A stretch of DNA of 15,240 bases from Acidobacteriota bacterium (GCA_020853255.1 JADYZI010000143.1:1-15240); one strand, 5' to 3'; counted from the stretch's first letter, positions 1-8,443 are shown. Program-made: numbers and translations. The notes: generated by a model from the sequence alone, not told the origin.

Positions 1-2401
1 GCACAAAACGTACGGCATCTTTTCGGAGATGGCGTATATGAACGACGTGCCCGGCCACCCGATGCCGGTCGCGTCCGTGCTGGCTGACAGCGGGACGAAG
101 TATCTCGTCACCGGTGCAAATACTTTCCTGAACAATGCGACCGATCTTGCTCCCGGCAAGGTCCCGTTCTATTGGGAAGCGCCGGACGGCAGAAAAGTTT
201 TGCTTTGGATCAGCCAGGGAAACCGCGGTGCGTATGTCGAAGCATTCACGCAGTATTATCTTGATCCTTACTCGCTCGATCCTTACACGAACCGCAAGCC
301 GTTCGATATGTTCAACCCGGAACTAGCGGGGAAAAAGTCTGACATCGAGGAAATGGAGATCGGCGTTACCGATCTGCTCAATACCTACAACAAGGCCGGT
401 TACAAATACGACGCCGTAATGGCGATGTATGCCCACGATTTTTTTGAACCGTCGAATGTTGCGAATCTTGAACGGGCGGCAAAGTTGTGGAACTCGAAAC
501 ACGATGAGGTAAAGATCCGCATCGGTACCGCGCCCGAATTCTTCAAATATATAGAAGGAAAATACGGCTCTGAGATCCCAACCTATCGGGGTGATTGGTC
601 CGGCCTATGGTCCGAAGCAAAGACCGCAAGCCCTCGCATTGCCGCGGTCGGCCGGTACAACCATGATCATGCTCCAGCGGCTGAAGCGTTGTGGAGCGCG
701 ATCTCAATGACGGGGCGGATCCCGTATCCGAGCGGAAACTTTGCACGGATCTACGATCTGATGTTCACATTCGATGAGCACAGCGGAGCGGGCAATACAG
801 GCTGGCCGCAGCTAAACAGCAGCGGACCGCTGGAAAAGCAGAATCAGGAATACGTCGAATTCACAGGCCGGGCAAAGGCGGAAACTGACGAGATGCTTTC
901 CACCGGAATTGAGATTCTTGCCGATCCCGGCCGATACGCGTCTCATCGTCCCGCCGCCAGCGGGAACACGCTGCCGCTCGTTGTTTACAACGGGCTTTCA
1001 TGGGAGCGAACGGACATTGTGCGGTTCAAACCGCCGGTTGAACACGCCCGCGTGACCTCGATCAAAACATCCGCCGGAACGCCTGTTCCGTTCGACATTG
1101 ATGACAGCGGCAATGTGATATTTGTCGCGAAAGCTGTTCCGTCGATGGGCTACGCGACTTTTGAAGTTTTGACAACTCCCGGAAAGTTTGTAAGCACGCT
1201 GAAGCCAGTCGCCGGCCGATCGGCGGAGAATGCAAGGTTTGCCGTTGATCTCAATGCCGGCGGCACGATCCGCAGCATCCGCGATAAGACGGCGAACCGG
1301 GAATTGGTCAACACGAAAGGTGAGAGGCCGTTCAACGACCTGCTGCGTGTTGAAGGTTCGGATGCTTCGGTCGTATCTTATCCGGTTGCCCCGCGGATCA
1401 TTGTAAAAAAGGGCGCGCAGATGACCGAGATAGTTGTGCTGCGCGAGCGTTCCTCATTTCCTCTTTCATGGATCACTATCTACGACGGCCTTGACCGGGT
1501 CGATCTGCGCAACGAGCTTGATCCTGAGCAAATGCCATTTCCCGGCGGCGGCGGCGGCAACTGGAGCGATTCTTATTACTTTGCCTTTCCTTTCAACCTT
1601 TCAAAGGACGGACTAAAGGTAATGCGCGGCGGGCAGCGGTATTTCGACCGGCTGCCGGATGATTATCTTCCCGGTGCAAGAAAGGATTCGGTCTCGACAC
1701 AGCATTTGTTCGGGTTTACGGACGGCCGTACGTCGGTATTGATCGCGCACCGGCAGGCGTTCCACTGGGCCTATCCCGGCTATGTCGCGACCAAGGTCAA
1801 ACCGAAAGGTGCTCCCGCCGATTTCCCGGCGATGTACACCGGCAAATTTCCGCTTCCCGAGGCTACGATCTATTCGCGTGCCGTTCGTCTTGGCCGGCAG
1901 GCCGATACGCACGATGTGGGCATCTTCAATCTCGCAACGACCGAGCCGGGCGTGAAAGGGAACATGGTGTTCGAATACGCCTTTGCGGCCGATGGCGTGT
2001 TCGATCCAGTCCGGGAGTGGCGAATGGGTGCCGATTTTAATGTTCCCCTGCGGGCGCAGCTTGTCGGCGTTTTGCCGTCCGACGCCGAACGATCGTTCTT
2101 CTCGGTTGATAAGCCGAATGTGCAGATCGTGACAGTCAAAACGCAAGCAGAAAATGTGATCCGCGGCGAAGTAAGTTCGGCCCCGCTGAATCCGCCTGTG
2201 AACAAGATCTTTGTTATTCGCCTGCAGGAATTTGCCGGCAAAGGCGTATCTGTAAAGGTTGTCGTTCCGGCAAAGATCAAGTCGGCGGTTTTGATGAATT
2301 TAACAGAAAGCATTGAACTTGGCAGGATCAGCGAGATCGCTCCGCTGACCGTCAGGCTGAAACCGTTCGAGGCGGCAACGGTGCGGATCGAGATCGAGTA
2401 G
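1..2401 (+). CDS. GH38-like glycoside hydrolase (alpha-mannosidase-related), 5'-truncated by window edge
   Basis: The frame is open from base 2, so the Met at 29 is internal and 799 C-terminal residues are visible. Counting from base 2, the fragment starts inside a GH38-type barrel. It has a MNDVPGH segment, then PFYWEAPDGRKVLLWI, which resembles the 'PFYW..PDG..VL.W' stretch of GH38 enzymes, then YAHDFF (H145, D146), RYNHDH (H221-H223) and FDEHSGAGNTGW (258 onward), which sits where GH38 proteins carry HHDAVTGT. The second half looks like the all-beta domains that follow the catalytic barrel in this family. The metal-binding HxD and nucleophile Asp would lie upstream of the window, so catalytic competence cannot be judged. 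Retaining alpha-mannosidase-type hydrolysis is the family activity; the real substrate is unknown, and the protein may belong to a DUF-type GH38 relative rather than true GH38. It stops 6 nt before the next gene, implying co-transcription. Confidence 0.8.
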   Translation, partial: HKTYGIFSEMAYMNDVPGHPMPVASVLADSGTKYLVTGANTFLNNATDLAPGKVPFYWEAPDGRKVLLWISQGNRGAYVEAFTQYYLDPYSLDPYTNRKPFDMFNPELAGKKSDIEEMEIGVTDLLNTYNKAGYKYDAVMAMYAHDFFEPSNVANLERAAKLWNSKHDEVKIRIGTAPEFFKYIEGKYGSEIPTYRGDWSGLWSEAKTASPRIAAVGRYNHDHAPAAEALWSAISMTGRIPYPSGNFARIYDLMFTFDEHSGAGNTGWPQLNSSGPLEKQNQEYVEFTGRAKAETDEMLSTGIEILADPGRYASHRPAASGNTLPLVVYNGLSWERTDIVRFKPPVEHARVTSIKTSAGTPVPFDIDDSGNVIFVAKAVPSMGYATFEVLTTPGKFVSTLKPVAGRSAENARFAVDLNAGGTIRSIRDKTANRELVNTKGERPFNDLLRVEGSDASVVSYPVAPRIIVKKGAQMTEIVVLRERSSFPLSWITIYDGLDRVDLRNELDPEQMPFPGGGGGNWSDSYYFAFPFNLSKDGLKVMRGGQRYFDRLPDDYLPGARKDSVSTQHLFGFTDGRTSVLIAHRQAFHWAYPGYVATKVKPKGAPADFPAMYTGKFPLPEATIYSRAVRLGRQADTHDVGIFNLATTEPGVKGNMVFEYAFAADGVFDPVREWRMGADFNVPLRAQLVGVLPSDAERSFFSVDKPNVQIVTVKTQAENVIRGEVSSAPLNPPVNKIFVIRLQEFAGKGVSVKVVVPAKIKSAVLMNLTESIELGRISEIAPLTVRLKPFEAATVRIEIE

Positions 2402-2407
2402 AGCATC

Positions 2408-4630
2408 ATGGAAAAACTGAAACGAAGGGAATTTTTGAAATCGATCTCCGCGGCGGCCCTAGTTCCCGCGGTCGTTCATACAGCAGGCAGTGAAGCAATT
2501 GCCGGACTGCCTCCGACAACTACAGCTCTTTTGCCTGATATTCCGACATGCGAATCGATGCGTTCTGTCACGATGACGCATAAATTTCTCGATCTGTACG
2601 CATGGCCGGGGCTGACAAATCAATGGGGCTGCGCACAGGCTTCGATGGATGTCACAGCGGTGCGGAGCATTGCCTTTCCGCCATTCGCGCAGGGCGAAAT
2701 GAACGTGGCCCCGCTTGGTGCGGGCGGCGAACTTTTGACCGGCGTGCTGTACGTTGACGGCGAATATTTCACTGCAACCAAAACGCCGATAGAGTTCGTC
2801 TGGCAGCCTGACCGCATCGAACGACGCTCCGTGTATAAAGGCCTCGAACTAAAAAGCACGACGATCGTACCGTTCGAGACGATGTCTGTTGCGGTAAAAC
2901 TGACCGTCTCGAACCTGACCAAGGCCCGCCGCAAAACCGAGATAAAGCTGGCCGTCAACGGCGGCGTTACCAAAAGCGTAAAACCGTGGAACGCCGCGTA
3001 TTCGCCGGGCGAATACGACAATGAGCGTACGATCGACAACGCCCGCAATGCGATCCTGTGCAAGTCAAAACACACAGACGCCTTCGTACTTCAGGGTTCA
3101 TCGCCAAAGCCCGACAAGATCGAGCCGTCATGGCTTGTTTACAAACTCGATCTTGCTCCGGGACAGTCAGCCTCGATCGTTTTCGTCAATTCCGTCGGTC
3201 AAAACGCGGCCGATGCGCAGAAGGATTTCGACGCGATCATCAATAGTTTTGATACGGCAGCAAAGGCGACGGCCGATGAATGGAACGCGCAGTTAAAAGC
3301 CGCGTTCACGCCCGGCAACAATATCTTTTCCGGACACGTGCCGACGCTGGTCACGACGGATGATGATGTAAAGCGCATTTACCATTCCGCCGTGATGAGC
3401 GCTCTCTATTTCCGTCGCACATCACCGCATTCGGTTTACGGTACAACGTATGTAACGCTGATGCCGCGTTATTGGGAGACGACCACATTTCTCTGGGACA
3501 TTTCGTTATCCGCGATGCTTTTGTCGATGCTCGACCCCGCCATCCTGAAACGAATGATGGAGACGTGGATGACGCTGGATATCTATAAGCATTTTGGAAC
3601 CGAATTCCTTACGGGTGCCGGTGTTGGCCCGTGGTATTCCGTAAACGATTACGCCATGTCGCGGATGGCAAAAGAATATCTGCGATGGACGGGCGATAGG
3701 GCCTGGCTCGACAAGGTGGTCAATGGCAAAACCGTCTATGAAACGCTGCTTAGCTACGCCGAACATTGGCGGGCGCTGGACGTGAACGATCACGGCCTGG
3801 CCGATTACGGCGGCGTGACGAATTTGCTCGAAGCTGTTTCGAGTTATGTTCACGAGGTCGCCGGACTTAACGCCGCGAACGTTCACAATCTTCGCTTTGC
3901 CGCCGAACTTGCCGATCACAAAGGTGATAGGGCGAAGGCAGAAGGATACCGCAATGAGGCTATAGATCTAGGCAAACGCGTGCAGGACCTTTACGTTCCG
4001 GGCCGCGGCATTTGGAAATGCGAGTTGCCTGATGGAAGCTACAACGAAGTGCATCATTGCTACGATTTCGGCGTAACCCTGATGACGATCGGTGATATGA
4101 TGCCCGCGACGCAAAAGCGTGAGATGGTCGATTTCTTTGTCCGCGAACTGAAAACCCCGACGTGGATGCGCGCGCTTTCAACAAAGGACCTTGACGTGAC
4201 TTTCAGCATCCGGCCCGATCATCAATGGACCGGAGCATATTGCTCGTGGCCCGCACTTGCCTTGAGCGGCCTGTTCGCAGCCGGTGCGGTTGATCTTGCA
4301 AATGATTGGATGAAAGGACTCGCAAAAACCAGCATGCAGGGGCCGTACGCTCAGGCCCATTTTACCGAGAGCTTTTACACACCGGAATCAAACGGCGCGG
4401 CATCAAAATCGCCGTCCGATCAGCCCTACATTAACGACTGGGCATGTGTATCGGGCTGCAATTATCTCGAACCGATAGTTGATTCGCTCTTCGGTGTGAA
4501 CGCGGGCCTGTTCGACGGCATTACGGCAAAACCGCAGTTTGGCAAGTTCGACCCGAAGGCGGAATTGCGCAACATAAACTATCAGGGCAAACGACATACT
4601 GCCGGCAAGAACGGCATCCGGCCCGCTTAG
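2408..4630 (+). CDS. Tat-exported six-hairpin glycosidase-like protein
   Basis: The protein has 740 residues. The N-terminus carries a twin-arginine signal, R6-R7-E-F-L-K11, followed by an Ala-rich stretch with possible cleavage near residues 27-33. Residues about 45-290 look like a beta-sandwich. From about 315 to 700 there is a helical repeat region typical of (alpha/alpha)6 six-hairpin glycosidases, with W356-E-TTTF-LWD364, D466-YGG469 followed by a NLLE..Y motif, and R602-PDHQW607-TG. Aromatic and acidic residues of this type line the active site in clans related to GH15/37/63/116, but I cannot assign a GH family and do not name catalytic acids with confidence. The start is an ATG 6 nt after the preceding stop, with only a weak GAG upstream, suggesting reinitiation from the GH38-like gene. 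The likely role is periplasmic hydrolysis of a glycan handled together with that neighbour. Substrate unknown. Confidence 0.78.
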   Translation: MEKLKRREFLKSISAAALVPAVVHTAGSEAIAGLPPTTTALLPDIPTCESMRSVTMTHKFLDLYAWPGLTNQWGCAQASMDVTAVRSIAFPPFAQGEMNVAPLGAGGELLTGVLYVDGEYFTATKTPIEFVWQPDRIERRSVYKGLELKSTTIVPFETMSVAVKLTVSNLTKARRKTEIKLAVNGGVTKSVKPWNAAYSPGEYDNERTIDNARNAILCKSKHTDAFVLQGSSPKPDKIEPSWLVYKLDLAPGQSASIVFVNSVGQNAADAQKDFDAIINSFDTAAKATADEWNAQLKAAFTPGNNIFSGHVPTLVTTDDDVKRIYHSAVMSALYFRRTSPHSVYGTTYVTLMPRYWETTTFLWDISLSAMLLSMLDPAILKRMMETWMTLDIYKHFGTEFLTGAGVGPWYSVNDYAMSRMAKEYLRWTGDRAWLDKVVNGKTVYETLLSYAEHWRALDVNDHGLADYGGVTNLLEAVSSYVHEVAGLNAANVHNLRFAAELADHKGDRAKAEGYRNEAIDLGKRVQDLYVPGRGIWKCELPDGSYNEVHHCYDFGVTLMTIGDMMPATQKREMVDFFVRELKTPTWMRALSTKDLDVTFSIRPDHQWTGAYCSWPALALSGLFAAGAVDLANDWMKGLAKTSMQGPYAQAHFTESFYTPESNGAASKSPSDQPYINDWACVSGCNYLEPIVDSLFGVNAGLFDGITAKPQFGKFDPKAELRNINYQGKRHTAGKNGIRPA

Positions 4631-4637
4631 ATCTAGA

Positions 4638-4725
4638 TGAATTGCCGCGAGCTTTTAGCTGGTGGATAGTGCAGAGATGAATTGCCACTAGCTATAGCTG
4701 AATTGCCACTAGCTTTAGCTAGTGG
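4638..4725 (+). repeat. Three direct copies of a REP-like unit with TGAATTGCC head
   Basis: Copies start at 4638, 4678 and 4699, each with the head TGAATTGCC. The first (to 4665) has degenerate arms, CCGCGAGCT and AGCTGGTGG. The second (to 4699) keeps only part of its right arm and runs straight into the third. The third carries the perfect palindrome CCACTAGCTTTAGCTAGTGG at 4706-4725 (9-bp arms, 2-nt centre). The decay gradient suggests successive insertions or tandem duplication of one element. Confidence 0.8.
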
Positions 4726-4741
4726 ACCGAAGCAAGAAAAT

Positions 4742-4780
4742 CCTTCCGGCTTTAGCCGAATTTTGGCTGAAGCTCGAAGG
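4742..4780 (+). repeat. Imperfect hairpin with 16-nt arms
   Basis: The left arm 4742-4757 and right arm 4765-4780 pair at 13 of 16 positions around a 7-nt loop (4758-4764). The left arm includes the CGGCTTTAGCCG palindrome. The hairpin could act as a transcript-stabilising or terminator-like structure downstream of the six-hairpin gene, but no T-tract follows, so a rho-independent terminator is not supported. Confidence 0.65.
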
Positions 4781-4836
4781 AGGTATGCTTTTGTTTGAGA
4801 TTCGGCTAAAGCCGCTGCTCTTTCATTACATTTTTC

Positions 4837-4860
4837 AACTAGCTAAAGCTAGTGGCAATT
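4837..4860 (-). repeat. Inverted fourth copy of the REP-like unit, next to a start codon
   Basis: This stretch is the reverse complement of 4701-4724 with one mismatch. It ends 10 nt before the ATG at 4871, so its palindrome overlies the place where a ribosome binding site would be. It may affect translation of the esterase gene. Confidence 0.75.
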
Positions 4861-4870
4861 GATAAGACCT

Positions 4871-5779
4871 ATGAAAGTATCACTTTTTTCGATTATCGCG
4901 TTTTTCGTTGTCCTCTCCGCGGTTGCAAATGCAGACGCCCAAGCCACCTCGCCGGCACTTCTCCAGATCAGCGACCGATACTGGATGCAGCCGGATGTCG
5001 TGTACGGCAGTGCGAATAACACGCCGCTCAAACTGGACATCTGGTATCCGCGTGACAACCAGAACCCGACGACGACCGTTGTTTATATTCACGGCGGCGG
5101 GTGGGTATTCGGATCGAAGGAGGGTTCGGTCTATCAGTTCCTGCCGTACCTGGAACGCGGCTGGCGTGTTGTAAATGTCGAGTACCGGATGGCGTCGAAT
5201 TCCCTAGCACCCGCAGCGGTCGAAGACACCCGTTGTGCCCTGCGCTGGATCTACCGCAACGCCGCGCAATATAAATTTGACACCTCAGAAATTATTCTCA
5301 CCGGACATTCAGCCGGCGGGCATTTGTCATTGATCACCGGCATGCTGCCCGAAAAGACGCCGCTCGACAACCGTTGCTATGCCGACCCAAAATTTGGTGA
5401 TGTTCCGATGAAGCCGGCGGCGATAGTGAATTGGTACGGCATCAGCGACGTGAACGATCTGATTCAGGGCCCGAACGTGAAGAACTACGCAATGATGTGG
5501 ATCGGCGCAATGCCGAACGCCGCCGAAGTTGCAAAAAGCGTTTCGCCGCTCAACTACGTTCGCGCCGGGCTGCCGCCGATCATTACGATCCATGGCGACC
5601 AAGATCCTGTGGTGCCATACTCCCAGGCGACGCGTCTGCATGAAGCCCTGAACAAAGCCGGTGATGTGAACAAGCTGATCACCGTAAAAGGCGGCGGCCA
5701 CGGCGGATTCTCTCAAGCCGATTACGCCAATGCTTATGACGAGATCTGGAAATTTCTGAGAGTTAACAAGGCCGAGTGA
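4871..5779 (+). CDS. Secreted alpha/beta-hydrolase, carbohydrate-esterase/HSL-type
   Basis: From the ATG at 4871 the protein has 302 residues. A Sec signal peptide (MKVS, hydrophobic run to about 19, ANADA cleavage region near 23) precedes the mature enzyme. The oxyanion-hole motif HGGG is at 74-77, the nucleophile elbow GHSAGG at 145-150 (Ser147), the acid in HGDQDP (Asp245) and the catalytic His in GGGHGG (His277). This is a complete triad in the order expected for HSL/BD-FAE-like esterases. The likely role is removal of acetyl or aryl esters from a glycan in the periplasm, consistent with the glycosidases upstream; peptide or other ester substrates cannot be excluded. An in-frame TTG at 4859 would add four residues, but it lies in the repeat and would place charged residues before an otherwise clean signal peptide, so the ATG is preferred. 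No clear Shine-Dalgarno is visible. Confidence 0.85.
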   Translation: MKVSLFSIIAFFVVLSAVANADAQATSPALLQISDRYWMQPDVVYGSANNTPLKLDIWYPRDNQNPTTTVVYIHGGGWVFGSKEGSVYQFLPYLERGWRVVNVEYRMASNSLAPAAVEDTRCALRWIYRNAAQYKFDTSEIILTGHSAGGHLSLITGMLPEKTPLDNRCYADPKFGDVPMKPAAIVNWYGISDVNDLIQGPNVKNYAMMWIGAMPNAAEVAKSVSPLNYVRAGLPPIITIHGDQDPVVPYSQATRLHEALNKAGDVNKLITVKGGGHGGFSQADYANAYDEIWKFLRVNKAE

Positions 5780-5806
5780 AACGGGTTGATCTAACTTACG
5801 GTATGA

Positions 5807-5841
5807 GAAAATTAGCTGTAATTGGCTAACAGCTAATTTTC
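5807..5841. promoter_or_regulatory. Perfect 13-bp inverted repeat (terminator or operator candidate)
   Basis: The arms GAAAATTAGCTGT (5807-5819) and ACAGCTAATTTTC (5829-5841) match perfectly around a 9-nt loop. The structure lies midway in the 78-nt gap between the esterase stop and the dehydratase start. The right arm ends in TTTTC, giving a weak AT-rich terminator. The symmetry also suits a protein-binding site controlling the unit that starts at 5858. Sequence alone does not decide between these. Confidence 0.5.
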
Positions 5842-5857
5842 TATTGGCTAGATTGAA

Positions 5858-7117
5858 ATGAAGATCACAGATATAAAAGCAACGACCGTAACCGTCCCGC
5901 TCGCGGCTCCGTTGCGGCATGCGGCCGGCTGTCATTGGGGTCGGTTTGTCCGGACGATAGTTGAGGTCGAGACCGACGAAGGCATCACAGGTTTGGGCGA
6001 AATGGGCGGCGGCGGCGAATCGGCCGAGGCCGCGTTTCGGGCGATGAAAGCCTATTTGGTTGGTCATGATCCGGCACGGCTTGAAGAGATGCGGTTCAAG
6101 ATCGCGAACCCGACCGCATCTCTTTATAACAACCGAACGCAAATTTTGGCGGCACTGGAATTTGCCTGTCTAGACATCATTGGCAAGAAATGGGGCGTGC
6201 CCGTTTACGATCTTCTCGGCGGAAAGTTGCAAGATGAAGTTCCGTTTGCTTCCTATCTTTTTTTCCGTTATCCGAATCCCAAAGACGGAAGCGGAGAGGT
6301 GCGGACCGTTGACCAGCTTGTTGCACACGCGAAAGATCTAAAAGCAAAGCACGGTTTTTTTGCCCATAAATTGAAGGGCGGCGTTTTCGATCCGGTTTAC
6401 GAATTGAAATGCTATCGCGCGGTCGCCGAAGGATTGGGCAGCGGTTCGATGGAAGGCGACTGCTTCCGATTTGATCCGAATGCATCATGGTCAACCGAAC
6501 AGGCGATCTGGTTTGGGCAGCAGATCGAGGATATCAATAACGACTATCTCGAAGATCCGGTTTATGGCCTTCACGGAATGCGGCGCACGCGTGAAAAGGT
6601 GCGGATGCCGTTAGCGACAAATACGGTTGTGGTAAATTTCGAACAGCTTGCGGCAAATATTCTTGATACGGCCGTCGATGTCATTCTGCTTGATACAACA
6701 TTCTGGGGCGGTATTCGCCAGTGCGTAAAAGCGGCGGGCGTTTGCGAGACGTTCCAGCTTGGCGTGGCTGTACATTCCTCCGGCGAGCTTGGAATTCAGC
6801 TTGCAACCATGCTGCATCTCGGTGCCGTCATACCAAATCTAAGCTATGCGGCCGACGCGCATTATCATCATTTGACCGACGACATTATCGAAGGCGGGCT
6901 GATGAAATACGAAGGCGGCAAGATCAAGGTGCCGAATGGTCCGGGGCTCGGCGTTACGCTTGACCGCGACAAACTGCACGAGTACGCCGAGCTTTACAAG
7001 CGCCTTGGCGGTTATCCCTACGATCAGGATCCGCTCAGGCCTGATTGGACGCCAACCGTTCCGAACAACCGATGGGCCGATCCGAACGACGCCCGCCGGC
7101 CCGAGATACCGTATTAG
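5858..7117 (+). CDS. Enolase-superfamily sugar-acid dehydratase, glucarate-dehydratase-like
   Basis: The protein has 419 residues with no signal peptide, so it is cytosolic. Residues 1-125 form the capping domain, and the barrel follows. The visible active site is KxK (Lys171, Lys173 in HKLKGG), metal ligands Asp206 (FDPNASW), Glu232 (YLEDP) and Asn255 (LATNT), and the His-Asp dyad Asp279 (LLDTTFW) and His306 (AVHSSGELG). An Asn as third ligand is the hallmark of the glucarate dehydratase subgroup; mandelate-racemase-type enzymes such as L-fuconate dehydratase usually have Glu there. The reaction expected is Mg2+-dependent dehydration of an aldonic or aldaric acid to a 2-keto-3-deoxy acid. 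The exact substrate is open. About 30 C-terminal residues rich in Pro, Asp and Arg extend past the barrel. It is the first gene of a tight unit with the next two genes. Confidence 0.85.
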   Translation: MKITDIKATTVTVPLAAPLRHAAGCHWGRFVRTIVEVETDEGITGLGEMGGGGESAEAAFRAMKAYLVGHDPARLEEMRFKIANPTASLYNNRTQILAALEFACLDIIGKKWGVPVYDLLGGKLQDEVPFASYLFFRYPNPKDGSGEVRTVDQLVAHAKDLKAKHGFFAHKLKGGVFDPVYELKCYRAVAEGLGSGSMEGDCFRFDPNASWSTEQAIWFGQQIEDINNDYLEDPVYGLHGMRRTREKVRMPLATNTVVVNFEQLAANILDTAVDVILLDTTFWGGIRQCVKAAGVCETFQLGVAVHSSGELGIQLATMLHLGAVIPNLSYAADAHYHHLTDDIIEGGLMKYEGGKIKVPNGPGLGVTLDRDKLHEYAELYKRLGGYPYDQDPLRPDWTPTVPNNRWADPNDARRPEIPY

Positions 7118-7123
7118 TTTTTT

Positions 7124-8443
7124 ATGCAGCAGTTTTTACGCAGTGCAGTTCTGATCCTTACCCTTGCCTTGCTTTCGTACGCCATATTTCCGCAATGCGA
7201 GATAGCGGTAGGCAAAGGCGAGCCGGCGGCAGAATGGAACGACATTTTCACGCGCAACGGCCCCGGTTGGACAGGCGGCGATACGACCGTTTCGATCGAG
7301 CTGCCGAATGGCGATTCGGCATTCTTTTTTTCTGATTCATACATAGCGGAAGACCCGCAACTGCCGGGCGACGGTTCGGTCTATACGAACGAGAACGGGC
7401 TTCGCCTTCGCAAGCCAAACTGCCTGCCGCCGATCTGCGGGCCAAAACCCGAGGTAATCCATTACGTTTACAACAGCATTGTTGTGCGTTCAAAGGACGG
7501 CAAGACAATGCGGACGCTGACCGGGCCGAAGGACAAGAACGGCTATTCCACATCCTATTTCAAGCCCAAAAGTGACAATCCGAACCATATGTACTGGCTT
7601 GGCGATCCGATCATTGTCGAGGTCGGCGGCAAGAAAAAGATCTGGATGTTTCTGAACGAATGGGACGTCGCCAGGCCGTTCGATAAGGCCTTCTGGATCA
7701 GATACCGCGCCCAGGCGATCGCACAAATGGATGCGGATACGCTTGCGATCGAAAAGATCGTCGATCTGAAAAATAAGACAGACGAGGCCGTCTGGGGCAT
7801 TTCACTTTGGCTCAACGACAAGAACGAACTGTATATTTGGGGAATGCGGAATGAAGGCGAGATAAAGACGGCGAAGAAGTCGTCGCTCGCCATTGCGAAT
7901 AAATTTAAAAAGCTTTACATCGCCAAGGTCGATGCGTCGAAAGGCCTTGAACACGCGGTCGATCTTAAGAACTGGACGGCGTGGGACGGCAAGTCGTTCT
8001 CAAAGAACCTTGACGCCCGCAAGTCGATCATTCCCGAAAACGACAGCATCAGCGACGAGTTGACCATTCGCCGGCTGAACATAGACGGAAAGCCGACTTT
8101 TGTAATGGTCACGTTCGACACGTCGGTTGGCTATTCGGAATGGAAGGACCTATATCTTTATTCCGCATGCGAACCGCAGGGCCCGTTCAGATCGAAGCAT
8201 CACTTCTATCGAACACCGACCGCTGGAATGACCAAATTGCCGGGAATGACCGAAGGGCAATCGCTGCAAAGCGGGTTGAGCGTTTATAATCCTCATATGC
8301 ACCCGCAGTTTATCGAGAATGGAAAGATGCTTGTTTCGTACAACAGTAATCTTCCGTTCGGTTCAAAGCCGGGCGATTCGATCTATGCCGATTTCTATCG
8401 TCCGCGATTCGTTTGGGTGCCGATCGCTGGCCTGCAAAAATAA
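7124..8443 (+). CDS. Exported beta-propeller protein, DUF5005-like, possibly a glycosidase or lactonase
   Basis: The protein has 439 residues. The N-terminal 24 residues form a hydrophobic Sec signal (ILTLALLSYA). The mature part is rich in beta strands and aromatic residues. It contains NGPGWTGGD (about 45-53), FFFSDSY (67-73), a GDPIIVEV strand, a WGISLW repeat-like strand and YNPHMHP (388-394). PGWTGGD followed by LPNGDSAFFFSD resembles the first blade of DUF5005-type five-bladed propellers, which are structurally related to GH43/GH117-like folds. No catalytic residue can be named with confidence. It starts 6 nt after the dehydratase stop, and its TAA overlaps the next ATG, so it is translated together with two cytosolic pathway enzymes. 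A role in processing the glycan or a lactone of the same substrate in the periplasm is inferred from context only. Confidence 0.72.
   Translation: MQQFLRSAVLILTLALLSYAIFPQCEIAVGKGEPAAEWNDIFTRNGPGWTGGDTTVSIELPNGDSAFFFSDSYIAEDPQLPGDGSVYTNENGLRLRKPNCLPPICGPKPEVIHYVYNSIVVRSKDGKTMRTLTGPKDKNGYSTSYFKPKSDNPNHMYWLGDPIIVEVGGKKKIWMFLNEWDVARPFDKAFWIRYRAQAIAQMDADTLAIEKIVDLKNKTDEAVWGISLWLNDKNELYIWGMRNEGEIKTAKKSSLAIANKFKKLYIAKVDASKGLEHAVDLKNWTAWDGKSFSKNLDARKSIIPENDSISDELTIRRLNIDGKPTFVMVTFDTSVGYSEWKDLYLYSACEPQGPFRSKHHFYRTPTAGMTKLPGMTEGQSLQSGLSVYNPHMHPQFIENGKMLVSYNSNLPFGSKPGDSIYADFYRPRFVWVPIAGLQK

Larger units (their letters stand above)
4631..4870. repeat. Non-coding block of nested palindromic (REP/MITE-like) repeats
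   Basis: This 240-nt gap contains no credible gene. It is built from two palindrome types: one with core CTAGCTTTAGCTAG and a TGAATTGCC head, and one with core CGGCTTTAGCCG. The 24-mers at 4701-4724 and 4837-4860 are inverted copies (23 of 24 match). Inside them the 14-mers at 4747-4760 and 4801-4814 are perfect inverted copies. The whole 160-bp unit can therefore fold into a nested hairpin, the shape expected of a REPIN or a MITE. No flanking target-site duplication is evident. Such elements are usually moved in trans; no transposase is in the window. Confidence 0.8.

Noticed and set aside
4638..4860. Possible CRISPR array from the repeated TGAATTGCC units
   Set aside because: Spacing is irregular (40 and 21 nt), one copy is inverted, the spacers are not uniform and no cas gene is present.
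4785..4862. Short frame of 25 codons after an AAGGAGG at 4777-4783
   Set aside because: The ATG is only 1 nt from the Shine-Dalgarno-like sequence, and the coding stretch is made of repeat palindromes, so the purine run is best seen as the arm of the hairpin at 4742-4780.
4859..4870. TTG start adding four residues to the esterase
   Set aside because: It lies in the repeat and weakens the signal peptide; the ATG at 4871 gives a clean Sec signal.
5327..6142. 271-residue antisense open frame spanning the esterase end and dehydratase start
   Set aside because: It overlaps two well-supported genes on the opposite strand and crosses the palindromic gap; no motif or ribosome binding site supports it.
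8413..8442. TTG start adding 10 residues to the FAH-family hydrolase
   Set aside because: It is inside the preceding gene; the family N-terminus begins at MKLV and the TAATG overlap is a typical coupling arrangement.
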